This document shows positions 16,792 through 25,127 of a stretch of DNA of 63,726 nucleotides, in pieces (within the stretch, counting starts at the first letter, position 1; each line of letters starts with the position of its first letter). The DNA is from Legionellaceae bacterium (GTDB lineage: Bacteria > Pseudomonadota > Gammaproteobacteria > Legionellales > Legionellaceae), in the NCBI GenBank assembly GCA_029213075.1, contig JARGPO010000013.1, positions 1 to 63,726 on the forward strand, in the 5' to 3' direction. A program made the position numbers and the translations under genes. A model generated the notes under the pieces. It saw only the letters and a program-made list of their open reading frames with translations. It ran no database searches and was not told where the DNA came from.

Positions 16792-17784
16792 GTGGGTAAA
16801 ACGTATGCGATATTAGGAGGGGGAGGCTCGTTTGGTATTCATACCGCGATGTACTTGCTTGATAATGCAAATCCTAAGAAAGTTATTGGTATTGGAAGAA
16901 ATATATTGCGTGAGGAGCCTTTTTCTTTAAATATTCAAAATCGTGAAGGCTTTGAGTATCATGCGCGACATGTGACACACGAGCTTGATTTGTTGATGGA
17001 GTTATTAGACGAAGAAAAGCCGGACGTTATTATTAATTTTGCAGCCCAAGGTGAAGGTGCTGCATCTTGGAAAAATAGTTGGCGTTACTTTGAAACTAAT
17101 TCTATGGCATTGGCTCGTTTTACTGAAGAATTAATGAAGCGTGATTGGTTAGAGAGATTTATACAAATTGGCACATCAGAAATTTATGGTTCTGCTTCTC
17201 ATCCTTGTACTGAAGATGAGCCAATCAAGCCATCAAGCCCATATGCTGCATCGAAGGTTGCTTTTGACATGCATCTTATGTCTGTTAGTCGCTATTTAAA
17301 TTTCCCTATGAATATTATTAGACCATCTAATGCTTATTGCCCTGGTCAGTTATTACATAGAGTTATTCCTAAATCATTGTTACTTGGTAGATTAGGGCAA
17401 AAACTACCATTACATGGTGGTGGGCGTGCAGAGAAGTCATATATTCATGCACGCGATCTAGCACGTGCAGTGCATCTGGTTGCTGAAAAGGCACCCTTGG
17501 GCACAATATATAATGCCGGCTCCAATGAACCAACTTCAATCAGAGGGGTAGTTGAGTTATGTGCTAGCTCTTTAAACATGTCTTTCAATGACTTATGCGA
17601 GATTACAGGAGATCGCTTGGGTCAAGATTCAAGATACTGGCTAGATTCTTCGGCAATTAAAAAAGATGTTGGCTGGGAACCCGAAATATCATGGAAACAG
17701 GGTTTGTCAGAGATGGTTGATTGGACTGATAAATACTTGGAGCAATTAAAGTCATTCTCAACGGATTATGTAATGAGAGCCTAG
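16792..17784 (+). CDS. nucleotide-sugar 4,6-dehydratase/epimerase (extended SDR)
   Basis: A 330-residue extended SDR. ILGGGGSFGIH is the NAD motif, GTSEIYGS carries the Thr/Ser/Glu trio typical of NDP-hexose 4,6-dehydratases and UDP-glucuronate decarboxylases, and SPYAASK has the intact Tyr/Lys pair. KSYIHARDLARAV is the conserved region near the sugar. A dehydratase making a 4-keto-6-deoxy intermediate is the best guess. The start is GTG, with AGGAG at 16781-16785 six nt upstream. Confidence 0.83.
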   Translation: MGKTYAILGGGGSFGIHTAMYLLDNANPKKVIGIGRNILREEPFSLNIQNREGFEYHARHVTHELDLLMELLDEEKPDVIINFAAQGEGAASWKNSWRYFETNSMALARFTEELMKRDWLERFIQIGTSEIYGSASHPCTEDEPIKPSSPYAASKVAFDMHLMSVSRYLNFPMNIIRPSNAYCPGQLLHRVIPKSLLLGRLGQKLPLHGGGRAEKSYIHARDLARAVHLVAEKAPLGTIYNAGSNEPTSIRGVVELCASSLNMSFNDLCEITGDRLGQDSRYWLDSSAIKKDVGWEPEISWKQGLSEMVDWTDKYLEQLKSFSTDYVMRA

Positions 17785-17832
17785 CCTTTTCAAGCTCCAG
17801 TCATTGTTGTTAATTGCTGGTGGGTGATAATT

Positions 17833-17854
17833 GGTTTAGAGCGATGCTCTAACC
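17833..17854 (+). terminator. hairpin between epimerase and E1 genes
   Basis: GGTTTAGAGC, a GAT loop and GCTCTAACC form a nearly perfect stem (one bulged T) in the 95-bp gap after the SDR gene. The following sequence has only scattered T (TAATCGTTTATTT), so it is a weak terminator, an attenuator or an RNA-stability element. Confidence 0.4.
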
Positions 17855-17927
17855 TAATCGTTTATTTGATATTTTAGATATGCTTTGTATAGCTTATCTA
17901 AATTGCACTAACGTAATAGGTGAAAAT

Positions 17928-18974
17928 GTGTTAAATAAGAAAATTACTAGTAATACCTGTAAAAAAATATTTTATGAAATATTACGTATTCGCATGATTG
18001 AGGAAGAGATTGCGAAACGATATCCAGAGGGTAGGATGCGTTGTCCAACTCATTTATCCATTGGTCAAGAAGCTATCCCAGTAGTTGTCTGTGATAGTTT
18101 AACGTCTAGCGATTTGGCTGTTAGTTCGCATCGAGCCCATGCTCACTATTTAGCAAAAGGTGGTAGCCTAAATGGCTTAATTGCCGAGCTTTATGGTAAG
18201 AAAACTGGGTGTACACAAGGGTGTGGTGGTTCAATGAATCTGAGCGACTTATCTGCAGGATTTGTAGCAAGTAAAGCTATAATTGGGAACACTATTCCTG
18301 TAGGAGTTGGTTTGTCTTTAGCTCAACAGTTAAAAAAAACCTCAGATGTTACCTGTGTTTTTCTAGGTGACGCGGCGGTTGAGGAGGGTGTTTTTTATGA
18401 GTCATTAAGTTATGCGGTATTAAAAAATCTTCCTGTGATTTTTGTTTGTGAAAACAATCTTTATTCCGTAAATACCCCCCTGGATTTAAGACAACCAATC
18501 GACCGACCTATGTTTGAGTTAGCCAAAGGGATTGGAGCTAAGTCAGCACAATTTGATGGTAATGATCCTCTTTCATATTTTGATGATATGCAAGATATCA
18601 TGAAAGATGTTAGAAACAATGGTGGGCCTTGGTTTGTGGAGTTTTTAACTTATCGCCATAAGGTGCACTGTGGTCATGAAGATGATCTTGACGAAAGATA
18701 TAGACCAAGAGATGAGCTTGATTATTGGTTATCTAAGGATCCAGTTATTGTTTTAGAAAATCAATTGACTTCTTCTTCTATTCTTAGTTTAGATGACGTT
18801 GTAGACTATCGAACAACTATTCAAGAAGAAATTGAATCTGCATTTAAATTTGCTGAGGAGTCTGCGTTTCCTGATCCTCTGGATCGATTTAAAAATAGAT
18901 ATGTGGATATGAATTTAGATTGGCTGGAGTCAATACTAAGTAAAGATAAGGAGGACCTAACAGTTGAACAATAA
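17928..18974 (+). CDS. thiamine-diphosphate E1 alpha-subunit-like protein
   Basis: A 348-residue homologue of pyruvate/acetoin dehydrogenase E1 alpha subunits. S67-H-R-A-H-A-H and LAKGG match the phosphate- and substrate-binding part; G147-D-A...N176-N177 is the ThDP-Mg motif (GDA instead of the usual GDG). HLSIGQEA near residue 43 is also conserved. No E2 lipoyl acyltransferase or E3 gene is in the window, and the gene sits in a sugar operon, so it likely transfers a two-carbon or acyl unit to a sugar rather than feeding CoA. The GTG at 17928 is preferred because TAGG lies before it; an upstream in-frame ATG at 17880 would add 16 odd residues. Confidence 0.85.
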   Translation: MLNKKITSNTCKKIFYEILRIRMIEEEIAKRYPEGRMRCPTHLSIGQEAIPVVVCDSLTSSDLAVSSHRAHAHYLAKGGSLNGLIAELYGKKTGCTQGCGGSMNLSDLSAGFVASKAIIGNTIPVGVGLSLAQQLKKTSDVTCVFLGDAAVEEGVFYESLSYAVLKNLPVIFVCENNLYSVNTPLDLRQPIDRPMFELAKGIGAKSAQFDGNDPLSYFDDMQDIMKDVRNNGGPWFVEFLTYRHKVHCGHEDDLDERYRPRDELDYWLSKDPVIVLENQLTSSSILSLDDVVDYRTTIQEEIESAFKFAEESAFPDPLDRFKNRYVDMNLDWLESILSKDKEDLTVEQ

Positions 18975-20022
18975 ATTTATTCACCTTGTGAATGCCGCTT
19001 TTAAAAAAGCTATGCAAATTGATGATAAAGTCTTGTCATATGGTTTGGGGATTAACGATAGAGTTCGGTTATTTGGTGCAACCGAAGGCCTTGTTGAAGA
19101 GTTTGGTGAAGATCGTGTCTTTGATATGCCAACAGCTGAGAACGCCATAACGGGAATTGGTATCGGTTTATCTACTCAAGGATATAGACCAGTTATTTCA
19201 CATAATAGACTTGATTTTATATTGTTAGCTATGGACCAAATTATTAATGGCGCGGCTAAATGGAATAGTCTTTTTGCCGGTACTATGCCAATTAATCTCA
19301 CGACGAGAGTTATTATTGGCCGTGGTTGGGGGCAAGGACCTACACACTGTCAAAGTCTTCAATCTTGTTTTGCACAAATACCAGGATTAAAAGTTGTGAT
19401 GCCATCTGTACCAGAAGATGTATATGGTCTATTGCTATCGAGTATTTTTGATGATAATCCAGTGATGTTTTTGGAGCATAGATGGCTACATAATATTTCT
19501 GCAAATGTTAATGCTGATCCTTATAAATTTGTTCCACTAGGTAGTGCAAAATTAGTAAATGAAGGGCATGATATAACGATTGTTTCTATGTCCTATATGA
19601 CGATAGAAGCTATTCATGCTGTTGATTTCTTAAAAGAACATGGAGTTCATTGTGACTTAATTGATCTTCGAACAATTAAACCAATTGATTGGGAATCTAT
19701 ATATTCTTCCGTAAGAAAAACAGGAAAATTATTAGTTCTGGATACAGGGTTTGAATTTTGTTCTGTTGCCAGCGAAATAATTGCGAAAGTTACGATGGAG
19801 TGTTTTAGAGAGTTAAGTATGGCGCCACGTCGTCTTGCTATGCCTGATTACTCGGTATTAACCTCTCCTTCTTTAGCTAATCCTGCATACCTATATAGTG
19901 ATGATGTTGTTGAAGAAATTAGCAATATTCTCTCTTTGGATGTTGATGTTCAACCAATGAAGAACTTAAGAAACAAGTATCCTCAGGATGTTCCTGGAAA
20001 TTGGTTTGCTGGTCCTTTTTAG
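18964..20022 (+). CDS. thiamine-diphosphate E1 beta-subunit-like (transketolase pyrimidine-domain) protein
   Basis: A 352-residue E1 beta homologue. PTAENAITGIGIGL contains Glu59, which activates the ThDP aminopyrimidine. RGWGQGPTHCQSLQS and MPSVPEDVYGLL match the E1 beta core, and the C-terminal transketolase domain has DLIDLRTIKPID. It pairs with the alpha subunit encoded just upstream; the genes overlap by 11 nt. The start is TTG, made convincing by AAGGAGG at 18948-18954, 9 nt upstream. The two proteins should form an alpha2beta2 ThDP enzyme in the cytoplasm. Confidence 0.87.
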   Translation: MNNKFIHLVNAAFKKAMQIDDKVLSYGLGINDRVRLFGATEGLVEEFGEDRVFDMPTAENAITGIGIGLSTQGYRPVISHNRLDFILLAMDQIINGAAKWNSLFAGTMPINLTTRVIIGRGWGQGPTHCQSLQSCFAQIPGLKVVMPSVPEDVYGLLLSSIFDDNPVMFLEHRWLHNISANVNADPYKFVPLGSAKLVNEGHDITIVSMSYMTIEAIHAVDFLKEHGVHCDLIDLRTIKPIDWESIYSSVRKTGKLLVLDTGFEFCSVASEIIAKVTMECFRELSMAPRRLAMPDYSVLTSPSLANPAYLYSDDVVEEISNILSLDVDVQPMKNLRNKYPQDVPGNWFAGPF

Positions 20023-20050
20023 AAAGATATTTATTTAGGAGTATTATATT

Positions 20051-21415
20051 GTGGTATGTAATAAAGACTCTATGCGAGCACCGATCTATTTTGGCACGGT
20101 TATTTGGGGGCGTGCATTTTCTGAGTCTTTTGTTAACAATACCTTAGCGTCTTTGCTGGCGAAAGGAAATATTCCTTCATTGGATAATAATTCAGGAAGA
20201 AATTGTTTCCTAATTTGTACAACTTTAGAGGATAGGCTTTGGATAGAGGAACAACCATTAGTTATCTTATTAAAGACCTTAATGAAAGTTCAGTTTCTGG
20301 AGATGTCTCTTATTTCAGAAACTGACTATCAAAAGTTAAATAATTCTCTACGCTCTAGAAAGTTATATACAATGACACAAGGCCATCTTAATATAGTTGC
20401 TAGGATGCATATGGATAAGGCTGTAGGAAGTATTGTTTTAGCTGATTCTATTTATGCTGATAGATCTATACAATCGGCATATAAGTATATTATAGAAGGA
20501 AAAAAAGGTGTTTTTGTGTTTTGTCCTAGGTTTTCAACAGAAGATATTATTGAAAACTTAATTAAGCAAAGCTACCTTCATTTTGGTCAACCATTAACAA
20601 TTGAACCTCGCGAATTAGTTAAGATAGCCATGCAAAGTTTACATGTTGATATGTTGATGGAGCAATGGTATGCACCGTATATTCCTGAATTTATGATGGA
20701 GGCGGGCTGGTCTTTCCAAGATAACAGCGGGATGGTCTTTCATACTTGGAGTTGCTGGTGCGCGTTTATTGATTATAGTCAGATAAAAACTCACAATAGT
20801 ATGTCACTAGGAGATAATACTGTTGATGGTGTATATTTTGGAGATAATTTAGATAAAGAAGATATTCATTTGATTACGGATTCGGATGAGTTTACCTTGA
20901 TAAGCTATAGTCCTCATATTGAACGTAGATTAGTACCTATGAGGATGAGTAGAAATCGCTTATCTAGTAAAATAATATGCGATTTTAAGACTTCTTACGT
21001 TCGAAAATTTCTTAAAGGGGAGGGTAACAGTCATACGGACTCATTTAAGATTAACTTTGCTACACAACCAATATTTATGCACACAAAAGATCTTACCCAT
21101 GATTGTTATTCCCTAGCAAAAAAAACCACGACAATTATGAAAAAAGTTGCCTGTAAGAATTACCCCATTTATGATAGGATTAAGTTAATTCTATACTCCT
21201 ATTATTTTGGTCAAAAAAAAGAATCTATTATAGCTATATTAAAGAAAATCTTAAAATATACAGCTATTTTGAGTATATCTGTTATTGTTTTGTTAATAGT
21301 AAGGCCGGTAGGGTTTCTTTTAGGTAGATTGTTTTGCTTATTAAGAATAAGAAAATGTAATTTGAATTATATTCCTGTCCCTCAATCATATTTAGAAAAT
21401 AGTGCAGAGAATTGA
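20051..21415 (+). CDS. unknown protein with C-terminal membrane anchor, paralogue of the product of 15540-16724
   Basis: A 454-residue protein sharing the pattern of the 15540 product: an IWG motif at the N-terminus, GNIPSL, then LYTMTQGHLNIVARMHMDKA, SIVLADSIYADRS and the PRELVKIAMQSLH block. It differs in having a C-terminal extension with one long hydrophobic segment (TAILSISVIVLLIVRPVGF) followed by Arg/Lys residues, suggesting an inner-membrane tail anchor. A glycosyltransferase-like role in polymer assembly is a guess from position. The start is GTG with AGGAG nine nt upstream. Confidence 0.65.
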   Translation: MVCNKDSMRAPIYFGTVIWGRAFSESFVNNTLASLLAKGNIPSLDNNSGRNCFLICTTLEDRLWIEEQPLVILLKTLMKVQFLEMSLISETDYQKLNNSLRSRKLYTMTQGHLNIVARMHMDKAVGSIVLADSIYADRSIQSAYKYIIEGKKGVFVFCPRFSTEDIIENLIKQSYLHFGQPLTIEPRELVKIAMQSLHVDMLMEQWYAPYIPEFMMEAGWSFQDNSGMVFHTWSCWCAFIDYSQIKTHNSMSLGDNTVDGVYFGDNLDKEDIHLITDSDEFTLISYSPHIERRLVPMRMSRNRLSSKIICDFKTSYVRKFLKGEGNSHTDSFKINFATQPIFMHTKDLTHDCYSLAKKTTTIMKKVACKNYPIYDRIKLILYSYYFGQKKESIIAILKKILKYTAILSISVIVLLIVRPVGFLLGRLFCLLRIRKCNLNYIPVPQSYLENSAEN

Positions 21416-21462
21416 TTTTAATATACTTTTTAATTTTTTATATTTAGGCATATATAATCCCA

Positions 21463-22614
21463 ATGAATTTCATTCAAAAATTAAAACATAATGATTGTTT
21501 TTGGTTTGTTCGTCGTCTAGCTCGAGAGCTAACAGCACCTACGACAAAGCTTGGAAGGAAACTAAAGCCTTATACCTTTTTTGCTTATTACTTAATAAAT
21601 AAGCCTATTGATCGTCTTTCATTGTTATTTAGCTCAAGTGAAAAGCATAAAGATTGTCTTTATTTTTTTTATGACTTCTCGGTAGAGCCTATTACGTATG
21701 ACTTTATATGGGCTTTGTGTATTGCGAATGCCAGAAGAATAGAACTAGAGTTGACCTCTTTACGTATAGTTTTTGTTCCTGGTTTTGACAGTGGTTTAAG
21801 AAAAGAGTCGTTAGAATATGAAACTATTGTCGGAGTTGATGCTCGGTCTTGGCGCATAAATTCAATATTACTACCCGCAATTAAATTGCTTCCTTTTCCT
21901 GTAAGCATTTCATTTTGCTCAACAAGGCAGGAAGCTGCATGGATAAAGTCACATCATGTAAAACATATATACCCAGCAAAATACACGGTAACATTTCCTG
22001 TATCTTATTCTCCAGAATTAGGAATGTCTTATCGACATAATTTTCTGGCACTTGAAGCTGATGCTCAAGCTCTTAAATATGTTTCACAATGGCTTTCTAA
22101 ACGCATTGGTTTGAAAAAAGTAATAACAATAACTTTTCGTCAATATGCTCACTCACCCGAACGTAATAGTAATATGGATGCTTGGATTAGGTTTGCTAAT
22201 GAATTAGAGCAGCAAGATTTTTTTATCATTCTCATTCCTGATACAGAAAGTGCGATAGATAATGAGCCCGAAGAATGGGGTTGTTTTAACGTCTTTTATC
22301 CGGCATGCTGGAATTTAAATTTACGTAGTGCATTATATGAATTATCTTATTTAAATTTAGGGGTTAATAATGGCCCAATGGTTTTATGTTGGTTAAATTC
22401 GCGCTGCCGTTATATAACCTTTAAAACTATAGCAAAGAATGGACCTCAATCATCAATAGATGTTTTAATTGAAAGAGGGTTTGTCCCAGGTCAAAATCCG
22501 CTCTTTGCCAGAAAGTTTCAAAAGTGGGTGTGGGACATGGATGATTTAGATATTCTACGTCGTGAATTCCGTGAAATGTGCGCCGATATTGAGCAAGGAA
22601 CAAACTATGAGTGA
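21463..22614 (+). CDS. unknown, possibly GT-B-like glycosyltransferase
   Basis: A 383-residue soluble-looking protein. The second half has features reminiscent of GT9/GT-B folds: KKVITITFRQY followed by a DAWIRFANEL helix, FFIILIPDTES, and NLGVNNGPMVLCWLNS in the position where a GT-B donor loop would lie. The N-terminal half contains IVGVDARSWRINS. No firm family assignment is possible. It sits between the anchored unknown protein and the ABC exporter; its stop overlaps the Wzm start (ATGAGTGA), so it is co-translated with the exporter. Confidence 0.6.
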   Translation: MNFIQKLKHNDCFWFVRRLARELTAPTTKLGRKLKPYTFFAYYLINKPIDRLSLLFSSSEKHKDCLYFFYDFSVEPITYDFIWALCIANARRIELELTSLRIVFVPGFDSGLRKESLEYETIVGVDARSWRINSILLPAIKLLPFPVSISFCSTRQEAAWIKSHHVKHIYPAKYTVTFPVSYSPELGMSYRHNFLALEADAQALKYVSQWLSKRIGLKKVITITFRQYAHSPERNSNMDAWIRFANELEQQDFFIILIPDTESAIDNEPEEWGCFNVFYPACWNLNLRSALYELSYLNLGVNNGPMVLCWLNSRCRYITFKTIAKNGPQSSIDVLIERGFVPGQNPLFARKFQKWVWDMDDLDILRREFREMCADIEQGTNYE

Positions 22615-23482
22615 ACTAGAATTAAATGTTGATTTAACAAATTCTCAGGATGAAACTAAAAGGGTTAAAGGCGATGATTTAATTCGAGATGGGTTTTTCA
22701 AAGGGATTAATATATATGTGCAAGGGTTTTTACTGTGGCATATATGGTTTCATATGGCTACCTCTGAGATTCGTCGACGTTACCGACGAACTTTATTAGG
22801 ACCTTTCTGGGTAACGCTAAGTGTATCTATTTTTATTGGTGTCATGGGAGTTGTTTTTCCTATTCTATGGCATACGGACACTAAAACGTATTTGCCGTTT
22901 TTTGCTTCTGGTTTTATAGTTTGGTCTTTTGTTGCTGCTTGTATTACAGAGTCTTCAGGGACTTTTTTGGACGTAGCAGGTATTCTCAAACAAGTTTCAC
23001 TGCCTTACACAGTTTATTCGAATACTGTAGTGTTACGTAATTTATTAATTATGTTTCATCATTTCGTGGTATATCTATTAATAATTGTTATATTTAAAGT
23101 ATCTATTAACGTCAATATGTTATTGATTATTCCAGCAATGCTTACGTTATGTTTTACTGCTAGTTGGGTTGCAATATTAGTCGGTTTTTTGGTGGCTAGG
23201 TTCCGAGATGTTAAACAAGTAATTGCTAGTCTTTTACAAATTTCACTTTTTGTAACACCTATTTTTTGGATGCCATCTCAAATGGACTTATCTTGGAAAA
23301 CAAGGCTTCTTGTTGATATCAACCCATTGTTTCATTTTGTTTCAATCGTTAGACAGCCTCTTTTGGGGCAGTCGCCATCTTGCTTGAATTGGGCTGTTGC
23401 AATAGGAGTCTCTATAGTGGGTTGGTTTGTTACTATGAAAGTACTGAGTAAATATTATAGACACTTGGTGTTTTGGTTGTAG
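22607..23482 (+). CDS. wzm: polysaccharide ABC exporter permease (Wzm)
   Basis: A 291-residue ABC-2 type inner-membrane protein. The amphipathic entry FLLWHIWFHMATSEIRRRYRRTLLGPFWVTLS is the standard O-antigen/teichoic-acid exporter gate-helix region. Six hydrophobic segments follow and GFLVARFRDVKQVI precedes FVTPIFWMP, all typical of Wzm/TagG. With the Wzt ATPase encoded next it should move undecaprenyl-linked polymer to the periplasm. ATG 22607 is chosen over an upstream GTG (22562) because AAGGA lies 7 nt upstream. Confidence 0.92.
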   Translation: MSELELNVDLTNSQDETKRVKGDDLIRDGFFKGINIYVQGFLLWHIWFHMATSEIRRRYRRTLLGPFWVTLSVSIFIGVMGVVFPILWHTDTKTYLPFFASGFIVWSFVAACITESSGTFLDVAGILKQVSLPYTVYSNTVVLRNLLIMFHHFVVYLLIIVIFKVSINVNMLLIIPAMLTLCFTASWVAILVGFLVARFRDVKQVIASLLQISLFVTPIFWMPSQMDLSWKTRLLVDINPLFHFVSIVRQPLLGQSPSCLNWAVAIGVSIVGWFVTMKVLSKYYRHLVFWL

Positions 23483-23490
23483 GAGTTATC

Positions 23491-24258
23491 ATGAATAAGT
23501 GTGAATTATACGTTCAAAATGTAACGTTGGATATTCCTGTATTTGATTCAAGCCGTAGCTTAAGAAAAGACATTTTTAATCGCTGCGTCGGAGGAAGAAT
23601 TCAAAAAACGACAGGTAAGCATGTCTGCGTGAGAGCATTAGATAACATTAGTTTTGCCTTGGAAAATGGGGACCGTTTAGCCTTAGTTGGTCATAATGGT
23701 GCGGGAAAGTCAACTTTGCTTAATACATTAGGGGGAATATATCTTCCACATAAAGGCACTATAGAAATGCATGGAAAAGTAACATCTTTGTTTAACCTTA
23801 GTTTAGGGCTAGATGTAGATGATACCGGTCTTGAAAACATTAATACTATTGGCATGTATTATGGTTTAAGCAAAGAAATGATTGATGAAAAAAGAGATGA
23901 AATTATTGAGTTTAGTGAACTTGGAGATTATATTTATCTTCCAGCTAGAACTTATTCTAGTGGAATGTTATTACGTTTGAGTTTTGCTATTGTTACAGCA
24001 TTAGAGCCTGAAATTTTATTGATGGATGAGGGGATTGGGGTAGGTGATGCTAGTTTTGCCGTCAAAGCAACTGAAAGACTTCAAAGCTTTTATCATAAAG
24101 CAGGAATTATGGTTATTGCGTCTCATTCGGATGACTTAATTAAGCGAATGTGTAATAAGGCTATCCTGTTGGAGCATGGTAAAATTATTAAATTTGGTGG
24201 GGTTGATGATGTTCTTAATATATACCATGAGCGCATCGCATCCGTGATACTATCTTAA
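23491..24258 (+). CDS. wzt: polysaccharide ABC exporter ATPase (Wzt, short form)
   Basis: A 256-residue ATP-binding cassette protein. Walker A is G67HNGAGKST75, the signature region is YSSGMLLRLS (155-164), and Walker B is ILLMDEG followed by the GVGD loop characteristic of polysaccharide exporters; the switch His is in IASHSDD. It ends soon after the ATPase fold, without the C-terminal carbohydrate-binding domain that some Wzt use to recognise methyl- or phosphate-capped chain ends. TAGGAG lies before ATG 23491; earlier in-frame TTG/GTG codons are less likely. Confidence 0.93.
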   Translation: MNKCELYVQNVTLDIPVFDSSRSLRKDIFNRCVGGRIQKTTGKHVCVRALDNISFALENGDRLALVGHNGAGKSTLLNTLGGIYLPHKGTIEMHGKVTSLFNLSLGLDVDDTGLENINTIGMYYGLSKEMIDEKRDEIIEFSELGDYIYLPARTYSSGMLLRLSFAIVTALEPEILLMDEGIGVGDASFAVKATERLQSFYHKAGIMVIASHSDDLIKRMCNKAILLEHGKIIKFGGVDDVLNIYHERIASVILS

Positions 24259-25116
24259 ATGAAAAAAGCACTTATTATTGGTATTGACTCTAGTATAGGA
24301 AGTTTTTTACACGAAGAATTACGGTCTTCTGGATTGGATGTATTTGGAACGTCACGTAAAAAAGAGTCTATAAATCAAAAAATATTTTACTTGGATCTTT
24401 TAAATATTGATTCATTTAGTTTTGAGATAGATGTAGATGTCGTTTTCCTGTGTGCTAGTCTAACGACACTTTCTGTGTGTGGTCAACACCCAGAGTTGTG
24501 TCACAAACTAAATGTAGATGCGCAACTTACGTTATCAAGATTATTTTTAGATAAAGGAGTACACGTTGTTTTTCTATCAACAAGTGCTGTTTTTAATGGA
24601 AAAAAACCATCCTACAAAATCAGTGATACAACCTCACCTATAACTGTGTATGGGGAGTCTAAGGCCATTGCCGAGAAATTGTTGCTTAATTTGTCGAAAA
24701 ACGTTTCGATAGTTAGGTTAACTAAAGTTCTTACACCATCTTACCCTCTGATATGTGACTGGATAGAAGACTTGAAGATAGGAAAATGTATTGCTCCTTT
24801 CCACGATTTACAAGTTTGTCCTATCTCGGTTAGAGTGGTTACCTCTTGTCTAAAAAGAGTTGCAGAAAATAAAGTAACAGGAATTATTCATCTTTCAGGA
24901 GCTCTAGATGTTAGTTATTTGGTAGTCGCTGAATATTTGGCAAGGCATTTTACTTCCGACAGTTCATTAGTAAATCCTAAGTCAGCTATCCAACTCGGAA
25001 TATCAGAGACAGATCTACCTATGTACACGAGTCTTGATATGAATGAATCTAAATTGTTATTTAGCATTCCAGATATAACTCTTCCATCAACACTACATGA
25101 CTTATATCTAACTTGA
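24259..25116 (+). CDS. RmlD-like NAD(P)-dependent sugar reductase/epimerase
   Basis: A 285-residue SDR resembling dTDP-4-dehydrorhamnose reductase and other single-domain sugar reductases. ALIIGIDSSIGSFL is a modified nucleotide motif (GIDSSIG instead of GATGQLG). LSTSAVFNG is the Ser block and the catalytic pair is intact in VYGESKAIAEK. It would reduce a keto sugar made by an upstream dehydratase. The ATG follows the wzt stop directly. It is the last plus-strand gene of the operon; the convergent GT-C gene ends 11 bp away. Confidence 0.78.
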   Translation: MKKALIIGIDSSIGSFLHEELRSSGLDVFGTSRKKESINQKIFYLDLLNIDSFSFEIDVDVVFLCASLTTLSVCGQHPELCHKLNVDAQLTLSRLFLDKGVHVVFLSTSAVFNGKKPSYKISDTTSPITVYGESKAIAEKLLLNLSKNVSIVRLTKVLTPSYPLICDWIEDLKIGKCIAPFHDLQVCPISVRVVTSCLKRVAENKVTGIIHLSGALDVSYLVVAEYLARHFTSDSSLVNPKSAIQLGISETDLPMYTSLDMNESKLLFSIPDITLPSTLHDLYLT

Positions 25117-25127
25117 TATTTATATTA

